A stretch of 64,000 nucleotides of DNA. Origin: Acanthopleura granulata (taxonomy: Eukaryota; Mollusca; Polyplacophora; Chitonida; Chitonidae). A program made the translations under genes and the position numbers. The stretch covers positions 27,232,265-27,296,264 of the forward strand of contig JABBOT010000002.1 of assembly GCA_016165875.1 (NCBI GenBank), given 5' to 3'. Positions 36,895 through 51,200 of this stretch are shown one piece after another; position 1 is the stretch's first letter, and each line of letters starts with the position of its first letter. The notes beneath the pieces were generated by a model. That model had not been told where the DNA came from and ran no database searches. It saw only the letters and a program-made list of their open reading frames with translations.

Positions 36895-38004
36895 TGCATC
36901 AGTCATATTGTTACAACTGTTGTACATGTATACAGTAATAATTACCTTAGATAAGAGACAAGGCCTATTGCATTTCAGTCACACAATCGTACAACTGTCT
37001 CTCACACTCACACTAGGGGTATACATTGTACACAAAACTCAAATCAAGAAAACAAATTACTGAGAAGAGATAAAATGCAAGGAAAGGCGACACACTTCAC
37101 AGATTTTGGGGAGTACTTGTATGCACAATCATTTGATCAATATACAAATAAAAGCCCACTGGTGTCAAGGCAATGGACAACAGTAGCCATGACCAGCTGA
37201 CGATCTGTTTAAAATATTTACAAGTCATTGATAAAACATACCTACATCCCAGTCATTTCGCATTTTACCTGCACATAACTGGGCAAGTCAATAACCTATT
37301 ACACTGATCATTATATACATGGATCATCAAAGTACATGTACATCCATCACACATTTAGGTGATTGTAACTGTTTAATCTCAGGTACATGGACAATAAAAC
37401 ATTGAAACGAAATGTGTGAACTTAATTCTGATTTTTCAAGTGACGAACATTGTGTTTCAAATTCCTTGTGAACTGGGAGAGGAGTTACATGACATGAATT
37501 TGAAACACAATGTGCTTCCTTACATCTGCTATATACGAGAGGATGACAACACAAAAGTCACACCTTTGACATATTTGATGTACATGTTCTACCGCAATCT
37601 CCAAGGTGAATAAAGGCAGCTATCACACGCCAATAATACAGTGAACAGGTAAAGACATTCATCACTAGCATCAGGGTATCACAAAGTTTTACCAACAATC
37701 ACGGACTAAACCCAGTAGGCACACAAAACAGTTGTAAATCAGCCTTATCCAGATTTGACCAGAAACCAAAAACGCCATTTAATTAGCTACAGAGGATATT
37801 TCGCATCAATAGGCAAATACCTATGATGCTGGTGGTACAAGACTGGGTTGATTTAAATGATTCTTATCTGCTAAAGCACATGTATGACAATGCTTTTTAC
37901 CGAATTTAATACAAAAATTTATGAACAAGATGAACAATAATTATCATGACAACAATGCTGGATTTGAACCAACCATTATTATCCAGTGGCTTTCTGTTAG
38001 TTAA

Positions 38005-38151
38005 ATTATTTATTTATTTGATTACTGTTTTATGCCATACTCAAGAAGCCAGCATGAGCTGGACTTGAACTCACAGCAACCACATCTGTGGGAGGCTTTG
38101 GGTCATTGTGCTACGACAGCACGCGAACCGACTCAGCCACAGAGGCCCCTC
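38005..38151 (-). mobile_element. SINE family 1, internally deleted copy in the 3' UTR
   Basis: Tail and 3' end (TTTATTTATTTGATTACTGT, CATACTCAAG) jump straight to AAGCCAGCATGAGCTGGACT and the tRNA-like head ending CCACAGAGGCCCC; about 120 bases of the body are absent. A short direct repeat, TAGTTAA, flanks it (37998-38004 and 38152-38158). The sense orientation relative to the kinase gene places AATAAATAAATAA in its 3' UTR. Confidence 0.8.
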
Positions 38152-39048
38152 TAGTTAATTAAGGTTGTCTAACCAATTCAGTTCACTGAAGTTAAAAGAA
38201 TGTACTTAGGAATGGTATAGTACACACAACGTTGACTCGCCTGCAGTCCAACCATTTTGTCCTGGGTAAACCTGATGTTCATGTCAGGTGCCGTCTTCTG
38301 CCATATGATAATGATGATCATCATCAAATCCAGGTTATTTACCATTTAGTTTACTTAATAATCTTTCAGTGTCCAATACACTGAAGTGTCTTACATGTAC
38401 TATTAAGCTAAAGGCTTACCTGTTAACCAACCTTACTTTCACTAAAACCATGGACAATGTAACAACTTCCCGAAACCCACCTCAACCTTGTGGAACTGAA
38501 TAACAATTGGTTTGTACATCAATCTGATGAAAAGGTGTACTATATTATTTTGTTGTATAGCAGATCCTGTAACATTTTGGGGGGGAGGGGGGACGAGGTG
38601 CACAATCTCTCAATGAGGCTACTCACAGCCGCAATCTCTTCTTCTGGTCTGGTGTAAATCTTTGGAATAGGTTTCCTGAGCATGTAAAAACCAAGTCAAG
38701 AATCTGTCTTTCACTTATCCATTAGTTTGGATGTCCCATAGTAGCACCAAGATGTATGTAGCCTTTATGGGTTAACAAGCATGGATTTAACCAAACTAAG
38801 GTAGAAAGCCCAAGAGAATCATTTTGGGATCAATGGATTTTCTTTCACCTTTCATTTTGCAAATCTGTTTGGAATAATATTCACATGTTGTATAGTCCCA
38901 TTTGTTACAATCATGGTCAACTTCATCCTGTTCAAATACCACTTTTGCCAAATTTACTGTGACATCTGATGCTTGTACTTCATAGGAATTCTTTTTGTGA
39001 GTTTTCTTCTTTTTTCATATTGGCAAGGTATGACATGTCTGTACCACA

Positions 39049-39284
39049 TCAATGTTTTAAATGTCTGGCAGATGTTGCCCTTGCCATCATTTCACCGTCT
39101 TTTGAAGCACTTCCTCTGCGCAACCCAGAGTTAATTCCACTGATAAGCCCTTGCTGCATGAGGGCAGCCGATACATGCACTCTTGTGGGATCTCGGGCCA
39201 GCTCTGAACTTGTTGGCACACCTCGATGTAGTCTAGTACTGGTTCTGCGCTCACGTTCCCTAGAAACTGGACGAGGCGAAGTGG
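39049..39284 (-). CDS. CK1 alternative terminal exon, distal (vertebrate-like tail)
   Basis: Begins after the acceptor CTGGAACAG, two bases into a codon, and reads [20 protein letters not shown] then [13 protein letters not shown], ending ATSARHLKH and TGA. It closely follows the human CK1 delta and epsilon tail NTSPRPVS..ERKVSMRLHRGAP, so this is the ancestral tail. Phase 1 matches the 51796 exon. The open frame on the opposite strand (38969-39328) is its shadow. Confidence 0.9.
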
Positions 39285-42200
39285 CTGTTCCAGTAAATAT
39301 GAATAAAAGGCATCAAATAATGCTTTGAAAAATCACATACAACAGTGAGGTAGTCATGTAGCAAACACATTATGATAAAGAGACAAAGTACATGAGTTCA
39401 AAGGAAAATAAAAGATTAAAAGCAAATTTATCAGACACTAAATGCATTGACATGGCCTACTAATAGCATTTATTGATAAAGCTGGATAGACATATAACAC
39501 AAATTAAATCTCCATACGCAATAACACATTCATCTACAAGAAAAGCATTCCCTCCATTGTTTCAATACGTAACCAATATTTAAATTGATCACATTTCAGA
39601 TAATTTCATTGATTTCAGGTATTATCTGGGTGGTTTTGATGGCCTTGGTGAAAAGGATCACAGTTCAAATAACTGTTTACTAAAATGAGGATGGTGAACT
39701 GGGCCAGTAAAAGAAAAATCACTTAGATCAGTGCCACTAAAATATGTTAATATACAGAATAATTCATATTAAGCAATCAAGAAAACTGCTGGCACAACGC
39801 ATCACAGAAGGTGATAGATAAGTAATAAAATTATTAATGAAAGAATTGCAACCTAAGAGAACTAAATCACACATCTGAAAACTGACTGAAAAGAAGCCTT
39901 TGGATATTATCATTCTACCATCACCTGTCAAGTCTCTCATCGACCTTTAAACCAAGAACTACAAGAGTAACTTCAAGCTAGAAGGAACCTAAAATTAGGC
40001 TGATTTTCAGAGGGATTGATTGCTTACTGCAGATTGAAAGTCTAGCTTTACTAACCTTAAAAAGCTGAATGCCTTTTCAATTTTCATACCCTCTCACACA
40101 ATTTAACTAGAAAAGGCAGGCTATATATGCATCTTTCTTTGCTCTGTATTGAATGTTTTGACTTTTGCTGTTAAACATTTCACACAACAATGGCCTTCTG
40201 CATAGCGCAACAAAAAACATATACGTCCTGGTATGACTGTTTGTTAGGAATAAAGGCTATTTACCAAAACTAAACAAAAATGACAAAACTTAGTTTAAAA
40301 TGTACATTTATATAAGGGCAAACTTATATACATTTTGAAACAAAAACAGAACATGTGTTTCCAAAATATTCTTTCACAGAAAATACTATAAGGATTAACC
40401 TTTACATGTATTTCAGCTTTGTACAGTGTGTACTTCATACATCATACAAGCTGTGTACGAAATAGAATGGTATTGCACATGGGGCTTTCAAGTTTGTGCT
40501 GGTATTTTTAGGAACATCACCTGCCTTTCTTTCCGTGTGAAATGCAGAAATAGTATTATATTATGCATGGATCTGTACAAGTATGTTCAATTATAAATAA
40601 ATCATTTCACTTTTGTCCAACTTTTCACACAATGCTGCCCGCACCAGTAGCCACAAAATAACAATACTGCAACACCCAATCAGCAACTGTAGCAAATTAG
40701 CCATACGAAATACAAGGGGTTAAAGTACAACTGGTGAAGCAAAAATGGATCACATAGCATCACCTGTATTAATGCTAGTTGTTGATAACTGTTTTGTGTA
40801 CCTTAAAATATTTTCTTCACTGACATAAAAAGAATCCTTAAGACAAGGAAAAACGAACAAACTGAGCAACCAAGGTCTTCCCTATTTATAACATTGGTTG
40901 TATAAATAAGTCAGCCTGTTCACATTCACACCACTATCCAATGAAAACCAATGAAGTTTTACATATAAAATGAATATATATATCAAAGGTGTGAGGGTCT
41001 TTTGGGCTTTCTAATCTTGCCAGTTGAGTAGTAACACAATCACTGTAACAAGGTCTACGTATTTTAAAAGATCTGAAAACGATGTTGTTGTCTTTCAACC
41101 TTTCACTCTGGACAGACAACTGAAAGGGAAAACACCCTTATTCAAGTTATGGTAGAAGCAGCAAGAACACACATTAAGGTCGGTTTTTCCACTGCATGGC
41201 AGATGACCTAGAGTCCATTGTGCCACGGCGTACGTTACCACTCTCTCGGCTACCACCGATAGGCACTGGCAAAGATGACCCCTTTAGGCTCAGTCGGCCC
41301 CCAGAAGATGGTGTAGCCAATCGGCTCTCACTCATTCGACTTTCTGCCATTCCCTCCGGCATATCTGTTGTACGAGAGGTCAGATTAAGTCTCGTAGGAG
41401 GCCTGTCCTTATAACGCGGGCTGGGGATTCCCCGAAAATCTAGTGGACAAAAACAGGACTAGTCATACTATTTTATACTATGATGGCTTATGATCTTCAA
41501 TTTTTGGAAAATAGGTACCAAGCGAAAAACCAACAATTTCTTCTAAGAACTAACATGGAGTAACAATCTATCAGACCTCATAGATTTTTAAGCAGTAAAG
41601 TGAAACAAGCCTATCAGCTTAAAATTTATCACTTGTATCAAGGCATCTTGAAAACACTTGCAAATGCCTGGCAATACCTCATGCTAGAGCCTTTCATGCT
41701 GAACAAGAAAATAAGTGCAGATCAGGACAAGGTGTATACAGGAAACTAGCAAGCAGACAATGATGACCTTTACTAGGCATGCGCTTTGTGTCAGGCAGAG
41801 GCATGGTGGGAAAGTATGTCTACCCAAAAATAAACTCAATTCCACTCACCAAAAGATAAGCTTAGCTTTTGTAGGTTGGCAAGGCCATGGGTTATACAAA
41901 GGATGCTCTATATTGTCAAGTGAAACATGCGTTTATTTGCCAGCATTCCCATGACAAAGAGCTGCAGAATGGTTTATTTACCATCACCAAAATAACCCAA
42001 TGTAAAGCCTGCTGTACTACCATTACTGATACGTCATGGGGAACAGGACACCTTAAACGGTCTTCATGTGAATACTAACAGTAAAATAAGCACCAGATAC
42101 ACAAAAGTGAAAATATAGGGTACAAGCCTAAAGTAAGACACCATAGACGAAATTTTCTTTCATAAAACTACATCTGAAGAGATTCTTGTTAAGCTACGTG

Positions 42201-45200
42201 TAAGTTGGGGTTGGTAGGTTATAAGTTTACAACAATTCAGCACAAACTAGACATGCCATAAAATGACTTTAAGATATACTTCATCCTACTGTTAACCTAT
42301 AATGTAGCAAGTGAATCAAAAGAGAAATCTGCAATGTTACACTGGCAGCACTTAGTAGATACATTATCATAAACTGTTAAAAGCTCTGAGACAGGATCAT
42401 AAGTTTTTTTTTGTAGGTCAATGGTGTGTTGCCTCTGCGAAGAAATGCAACTACTTCATGTTGATAGGTTTGTAATCAATGTCACCTCCAAACCCCTACC
42501 AAAGAAAATAATCCAGCACAATGGCTGCATAATTATCACAGTTCACATTCCCTGCTGTAATTGTAATGTGTGCACACCTGATATTACCTCTGCTAAAGGT
42601 TATGTTCAGATTAAGTTTGTTGGAGGGATAGTATTTTGAAACAATGGAAAACAGATGTTCGACAAACAGACAGACAACTGACCACTGAAAATTGAAATTC
42701 AATACATAGGAATTATGCATCTTGATGTAGTCTACATTCTTATCAAATATCTTTCAAACTGAACAGAAGCTGTAATAGTAGTAGCATTTCTAAAGATACG
42801 TTAACATATGCTGGATGAACAGGCAAACAGGTGGACAATGAATCAATGAAATTGAATATTTATGCTATGAATGATGTATCTCGATGCTGTCTACACTTTA
42901 ACCAAGTTTTGTTGAAATTACTGTACTTGACAAAACTGTACCAGTAGACCTGACCCAGGACTGATCCTCAGCTCTGCCAATCTCAAAGTGGACGCTCTAG
43001 CCAGCAGGCCACCCAGGTAGTCTCATTAAGTATGAAAATCCATACAATGAATTGTGTATCTTCATTTATTGTACACTTGAACAAAGTTTCTTTGAATACA
43101 ATTTTTGTGGTGATTGAGAACCAGAAATTTTTGGAACTAGTTATTAAGAGAAACACATGGGACAAATATGCAGAAATATTCCCATGTCTGTGGCGATTGA
43201 ATGATTTTGCATTCACATTTGCATTACATTTTGTTGGGCCAACATTTACCATGCCAGATTGTAACCTTTGAAAAATAACATAGTCTTTAGTCATCAACTA
43301 TCATTTCTACTGCAGTACATCTTGAAGTGAATTTCTTTTGAAATTAACAAAACGCATGTCTTTAACTTTGTCCTTCAGAGACTGCATTGCTAGAACACAA
43401 GCAACAACTGCACAAGCGTTACAGCTGACTGGAGGAAAAAAAAGATGTAGTAACAATAAAAGCATAGTTAGATAAGGAAAGGCTTACAGGAGATACCAAA
43501 AAAATATATGTTAAAAACATGGTATTTCTATAAATATTTTACAAATGTGTCACAAAAAGTACACTGGATATCTAAGTAGATCAAGACAACCTTTCAGAAA
43601 CTATCAAAGAATCTAAAAATCAAAAATTACTTGAAAGACTAATTAAAGATTAATAAAATTTTGTTTATTGGTTTTGCAAAAAGAAAATTACTGAAGTTTA
43701 ATTCTGGGTGCAATGAAACTCGGAAACTGAATTTTCTGGCAAATTTTTGCAAGTGTAACAGTGTTACAGTATGTTTAAAGTGAAATCAAATAACTGAGCT
43801 AGCTGACAGAAGTGAAAAACAGTGCATGTCCTAAGTTAAGTTTACCACAAGGTTGGGCCATATTGTGTTTATTTTGGAAAACTTTTTTTTTTTTTTTTTA
43901 ACAGCTACAGCATCTGTGGAAACGCAGCCTTTCTGTGTGGGCTGTGACGTAATTCTTCCAAGCACGGAACACTCTGGTCACCTCACACTAGTAAGCTGCT
44001 AGGGTTGTCTTGGAAACTTAAGTATGTATGTAAATTTACGACATGAAATGATCAAGAAACTGACTCAAGCCATGACAGAACCGTCTGCAAATACTTTGCA
44101 GCATTGTTCACACATGTACTTGTTATAATTAAAACATATAACATTAAAACAGTGTCCTGTCGCTATGTTATTTCATGTTACATTGACAGTCAACTCGAAA
44201 GATTTATGCCACAGTTTATAAACAGCCGATATCTCCTAGCTCTGACTTCTCAGGCTTTCACAAGCTTAAAAGCATGGGTGTCTTCATATCTTCAGGTCAG
44301 CAGTAAAATACTTCGCATTTCAAATGAAGATAATTCAGCAATGAATTCATACAAATTCAAACAGGTTTCTGGCATTCCTAGAGAATTTCATAATCTTTTC
44401 AATGAACAGTGCACCTCAGCCATGCGCTGTCTTTTACTTTAAAACAAACCTGTGTGTACCACTTAAGCATAATCACTATCAACAAAAGTAGCGATTTTCA
44501 GCCACATAAAATTAACAAAATGATTTATATTTACAGCTGACACTGGTAAGTTAAGAAGTGATTCTTACTTTAAAAATGTCATTATTTCCAGTAAATAAAC
44601 AAAAATCCTTGTTGCAGCATGAAGAAGCAGGTCTTTCAAAATATTACAAGAGATGTTCTGACAATACAATTAATTCTACCACCTATTTTTTGTAAAAATG
44701 TTATGCTGGTGGTCATACACAAGATGCCAACCTTTAAAGGCTCTTGTGTATGGTGAACGCAAAGAAAAGCATCTACATAAATCAAGATGACACATTATAA
44801 GCCTGCTGTTAGACAGCAGTCTATTGTCTCTTACTGTCAACAGAGAAAAATCCTGCCAGATTACACTAACTGGTACAAAACGTTGGTTGAAGCGTCCCAT
44901 GCTGCAGTGTTTACTGCCTTGACATCAAAATAACGTTATTTTTCACCTTACACTTCCATTATTGGTTCAATAATGATGTTGTAAATGCACAACAAATCCA
45001 TTTAAGTCAAGGTCAATTTAATGCCATCTCTAGTTTTCTGTTATGTTGTTAACAGTATTAACATAAAGAACACTGCACTTACATTGTTTTCATGGTTAGA
45101 TTATGCTCCTACATTGTCATGTTGACAGTCGCTAGAGAAGTACAGAAGTAATGCATGCATTTGATGAATGTTAGTTTTCATCACAATTAACAATATATAC

Positions 45201-48200
45201 ACCAGCCGATTGGAGCAGGATTATTAGAAGATTTTCATCAAACAAATTTGTTGAAGATAAACTTTTCTACATAAACATTGCCGTTTCTTGCAAAATGTGG
45301 TTGGTACATGTAAATGTAGTGCTGAAACACTGGCTTTCATGTGAGAGTATCCACCTCCAATACCTACTAAGCAAATGACTTCATTCTCTGACATCCTACA
45401 TCCTATGAAACAAGAACACCATGTTTGTACCAAAGTGTTACATCACATGATTAAACTACTGAAGGTAAGAAAAAATCTTCAAAAGTAATGCATGCTTGTT
45501 CCACAAATGAAAAACCAGGCATGCACATACTATATCAACATAATAAAGGGCAGACCAAGAATATCAACGGACAACATACTGTACAGGCCTTCACTGCGTA
45601 GCCACGTATACAGGTGTCTGCTTCCCAAGCGTCCCCCATCTAGAATAGGAGGATAACATGTAGACAGTCACAAATATATACTGTCACCTAGAGATGTCAT
45701 TTACACATAAAATGACAGGAAAGTGCTCATGTCAAAAATAAAAGCTTACACATGAACTGTGCAGCAAAGCCCAGGACCTTTTACGTCAAACACATCCACA
45801 GATAATATCACAGGCATGAACATTTGGTCATCTAAGAAAACAGAGGCTATTTTGACTTGTTAAAGAGTACAGCCAGCCATAACAGGAAACTTCAACACCT
45901 TCCTTTAACATTTTAATACGTTGAGCTTCCACCATGCACCAGTATTTGTGTTAGGAACTACATCATGTATTAGACAAGACATCGGACTAGAGGCAACCAT
46001 AACAAGCCAATTTTCTACCTGAACATGGGCATGCAACAACTACAAGGGTGACTTGAGCTGTGGAAGTACAAAAATAGCAACAGCAACAGGTAAGTCGCAT
46101 GCACATCTCGATCTAGTAATGATACTGGTCGGTACAAACACACTGATATTGTTCTAAAATCTTTGATCAGGTTGCGCTGACAAGACGTTTTTTGCTAGTG
46201 TGCACTGTGAAACTGACAAACTTGTGTGGCACAAACACCTTGCCATGGTGACGTTTACACAAATCACATGAAAACTTTTACCTATTAGAACCAAGACTAG
46301 ACATCACATAAGTGCGAAAGAATGAAGAGCCGGACAACCAGATCACTATCTCCCTGCCCTTCCCATTGGTGTACCACACATACTGCTGATGAATTTTCAT
46401 AAGTAAAAACAAATGTATCATGGGTTAGAAAGTGGATGCCTATTAGGTTTTGTTGACTGCCCTAAACATTTATGGATCAAATGAAACTTTATAAAACTAC
46501 CTTGCAAGGCACTTAAAATCCTGAGCCCTAAGCCCATGTACATTGTAATGAATAGTTAGAAATGCCAAGAGATATTATGTATAATACCAGCAATTCATAA
46601 AACGGTAACTTAAATAACGGTAATGATCTTTAGAAGGTCAAGTCTGCCGAAAATTAATAGGGTTCTTAATCATGCCAGAGTGTAGGTGTGGTATAAGTTT
46701 GGTGAGCTTGGGACAAACTGTTCTTGAGAAAGAGCGATTACAAGCCTTTCACAAAATGACCTTGAAGAAAAAAGATAAGGTCGCTGAAAATCAATATGCA
46801 CTTTCAGAAAATGTCACCCTTGGTGTCTTGCAATTTTTTGTTTTGAGCTATAATTAATTTTCCAAAATGTTTCATCTCAACCCGCATTACGAAAGTAGAT
46901 GTATGCATGAAAAATAATGAGAATTACCATATATGGATGTAGCAGGCTGTTCGGCACACTTCGCACAGGGGCGCAAAAATATTTAAGCCTACAGCATGCT
47001 CAGTTACTTCATCAATTCAAGGCATATGAAAGTCCAAATATAGAAATTCTCTGGTATAGCCTCTTTAAATGACCCCAATGACCTTGAAGAAAAACATCCA
47101 CGTTGCTGAAAATCTATTGGGTTCTTCCCCATGCCAAAGTGTTAGTGTCATGTAAGTTGGGTGATCTTACGATAAAACTCGCTAAAGATAGAGCATTTAC
47201 AAGAATGTGGACAGAAAGACAGACAGACGGACAAATACCGCTACGACAATACCCCTTGGCCAATATGGGCCTAGGAGTAAAAAGTGTACAAAACTGTTCC
47301 CTGGCAGACTGATGTGAACAGATAGTGCCCCTTCCCCAGATATCAGTAGGGTGAGTAACCATAGACGTGTTGCAACAAATGTCATAACATCCTCAGCTAA
47401 ACAGAATGTACCCTCACTACTATGCGAAAATCGAATGTACCTAGCTCATGTCCAAGATACTCCAAGGCGATCCTCTAAAATAGTCTGCTGCTGAAATTGG
47501 CCTGAGCCAAAACTTTTTTTTATCTGATAGTCAAATTCCAAAATCAGTCCAAGAAAATTACATGTTCTGACGGCTCAGTCAGGCAAATCAAAATAATACT
47601 CAACTTTAACTTCTGTCAGTATTCTAGTCACCATAGGTATGTAAATTTCTGTTTCTTCAAACATTCTGTATGATGTATAGGTATAAAACACAGTTGTATA
47701 CTGTACATCTGAGTGGATTTGGGACTGTGGGTAAAACAACAACAAATGTACAAGCCAACCTGTATTCCTATATCTCTTGTAAAACCACATGTTCATCAGA
47801 AGTGATTTTATGGAAAGATAAAAGGAAGACACAATATGATGTGCTGAAAATAAATATAGCGACGTAAGCCTCAAAGGAATTTACCCATGGAAAACAGCAA
47901 TAATGCCATCTCTTGCCTGCCATCTTCTCCCGAGCCGCAAACCGACTTTAACATGCTGTTTACCTTGTGTCTTGTATCCTTGGAATTACGGTATTCAAAA
48001 TTCTAAGGGAGCTGTCTCTGCCATCCTCACTAGTAGAAGGTGTTGAACCTGCTGGTGTTTATAACATTTTACCTGCCGTCAAAGTGTGTGTGGGCAACTT
48101 TGCATGATGATGGTGTTAATGTTTCGTCTATGCTGCCAATCATCTGGGGGAACTAGTATTTGGTAAGGTACACTATTTATATTAATATAAATGAGTCAGT

Positions 48201-51200
48201 AAGTCTGTTCTATCAAGGTAGAAAACACAGCTGTAAGTGAAGTGTCATGATGAAATGAAGACAGGCAAAATTATGCTTTCAATGGTCACAGTCTCACATA
48301 AAATGCACAAAATCTACTGAATTGTATGATTGCCGAAGACTACAATGCTACAGCATAGGGAGATATTCAATGCAGTGAGGCTGCATAGCTTTGTGAAACT
48401 CAGTGTTCAGTGCATTCTGTTAACTTTGGACAAATTAATTACAAAAATCAGCATTTTTATTCTTCCTCAAAACATTAGCAATTGTAAACACTGAGTGGGT
48501 ATGCATATATCAGGTACGCCATACAATCAAATGGTGTAAGGCATTTAATCACCATAAAGTCTGCTTTGAGAAATTAAATATATGTAAAACCACGTGCGCT
48601 CCTCCACCCACAAAACCGGACAGCCTTTCGTCACTAAAATAAAGTCTTGTTGAGTATGGCATACAAGATCAATAACTGTTTATTTTATTTAACGTTATTA
48701 ATTCATGATACTTACAGAATGTCAAGGAATGCACTGTAGTATAGTGGTGTGGGTGTTCTAGCATTAAAACAAATACATTAAAAGAATAAATTGTTATCAC
48801 TGCATTTCTCTCCTCATGGTGTTACCAGTTACTGATTACTGAATATGTTAACAGTTACTGATCTGAAAATACGTATACCAGTAGGGAAAAAAATCTAATG
48901 CTCATGTCTACCGCAAGACAAAAGAGTGGTGTAGGAGGCCACACTATGAGAAAGTGGAGGATTCCTGCCTGTGTCCATGAGCAGTTCATGGGCAAAAGAT
49001 CACCCACCAGACTCACTCCTGCTTAGCACATGCATGGCACAGCCGTGGTGATGTTTGTTTAGCCATCAGCTGAGCCCAGAAAACAATTATCCACCCCACC
49101 ATTGTGGCTCCACTTCAAGTTTCGATCATTCACGGTTGGGAAGGCACCAGTGGCTGTACGCCTGGTTATCGAAAAGGTTGATGAATTATGGTAGGCGTCT
49201 GTGTTATGTAACTATTGCATTGGCAGCAGCCCTTATGCCCAAATAAACAAGAGACTGCAAAAATGGATGTTTCCCCTTCCTTCTAGAAAAATATAAATAT
49301 AGCATAATCAGGCATAGCACAGTATTACTATACTGTTTTTAAGAGACTGAGCGCACTTGTGTGCAAATGCACAATCTGCAGACGATGCAAATGAATTCAA
49401 ATAAAAAAAAAAGACATACTTCACAGAGGTATGGATTCAATAACTACATGGACAAACATGTGGCAAGAAAAATCCCAGGGGGAGGTCAAAACGTGACAAA
49501 ATAACCTGACAATGCACAGCTTCAGGTCATTTTTCAAATCTTGTGTCAGTTTAAAAATCCTATATGTTACAGTTGCTGACATTGAGCCGGACGGAGGGAA
49601 AAAAGATCCCTAGATGTCAATCCTCTGAATGAGGGGGGACATAATTAACTAAAAATCCATTTTTGTCTAAGCGCTGTTCATAAACTGAATTTTGAATGTG
49701 TTTCTGGTTTGCTCCCTATCACTGCAAAGGCAAGAACGCACAATAGATTTAATTATTTATTTATTTGATTGGTGTTTTGCACCATACTCCAGAGAGGAAG
49801 CCAGCATGAGCTGGACTTGAACTCACAGCAATCCCATTGGTGGGAGGCTTCTGGGTCACTGCGCTGCGTTAGCACGCTAACCGTCTGAGCCACACGCACA
49901 ATAGTCTATATAACTACATGATAGGCGTGAACTATCTAGGGCAAAAAAAGTTTTCACTTATTATGAACACGAAGTCAAGTCACTGCCAGTGTACCATATG
50001 TGAAAACAGTCACTCCTGAAATCACTACATGGTGTCAACTTGACCAATAGTTTATTTCCATAAACTAAATTTCAACTGGAAAAAGGTGATGTTTAAGTGA
50101 AATCACCACTATTCTGACCCAAACACTGTTCGAATCCATGATAAACTAACTGGCTGTGTGTAGTCATGGGTATAGCAAGAGAACATTCATTACCAATAAA
50201 TAGAATCTTTCTTCGTCTACAATAAACACATCTTTTTGCATTCATGGAAAACAATCGCACACATCAAATTTAAGTGCAACTTAAAATGCAGACAACAACT
50301 GTGACCTTATCAATTTCAGTAACAACATGGCCCATGTCAATGCATTTCCTTTAGGTGAAAGAAGAGAAAAATATTCACACAATGACACATGTTTACAAGA
50401 GCACAAGTAATACTAAATACTAATTATGACAAATGCTAGTTTCTACATCCTTAAGAATTCAGAAACTCTAACCACATAAATCTGCAATAACATCATCAAA
50501 ATGAGCAGTTAAAGAGTTTACATGATGTAAGGCTTTGGATAAAAATGTAAAACTGAAAGACACAGGCTGTAGGAAAAAGCTTAGTATGAAAAGAAAAGAC
50601 AACAAAAAATACAACCAAATTTATTTCAGACAAGGGGTTCACACCTACACAAGCATAGGCATTTTTTTTATGACGTACAGGGTAACTCTATGCATAAGAT
50701 ATGCCATTTCAGAGAAACCGGAAACACGATGTTGCATCATCCGTACCCTGCGCTCTTCAGTATTAGAGGCAAGACACTGTCTTTGTCATGTGAAGTATAG
50801 TCTCCCTTATCGTAACAACCAAAGGCCATGCACGTTGGCCATTTAGTTGAGACCTTGGGAAATAATCTCAGATGTACTCCACTGCTTTTATTTGCTCAAA
50901 ATGGCTATAAAGTATACCAGAATTGTGTCATAAGGAATAACAGCTGATCAAACACTACTTCTACAAGGTAATAATGGCGAACTAGGAACAGGTGTCGTTC
51001 CTGATTTTTTAAAATGGATAGAATGGTGGACCCTTCGATTTTTGTGGGCGTGGACGTTTTTACAAAGTCTGAACTGTGATGTTTTCGTAAAACTAAATCA
51101 CAAATATAAAAAGCCATGTTTTCTGACCTTGAAAAGGAATTCTTTACTGATACAAGTATGCATTTGGCCTAGTATTGTCTTTTCTTTCAAAGAAGTTATC

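Noticed and set aside
38969..39328. 119-codon open frame on the plus strand
   Set aside because: It is the opposite-strand shadow of the distal kinase terminal exon.
41196..41414. Plus-strand 72-codon frame over the proximal kinase terminal exon
   Set aside because: It is the shadow of the minus-strand exon, whose frame continues to a proper acceptor in the right phase.
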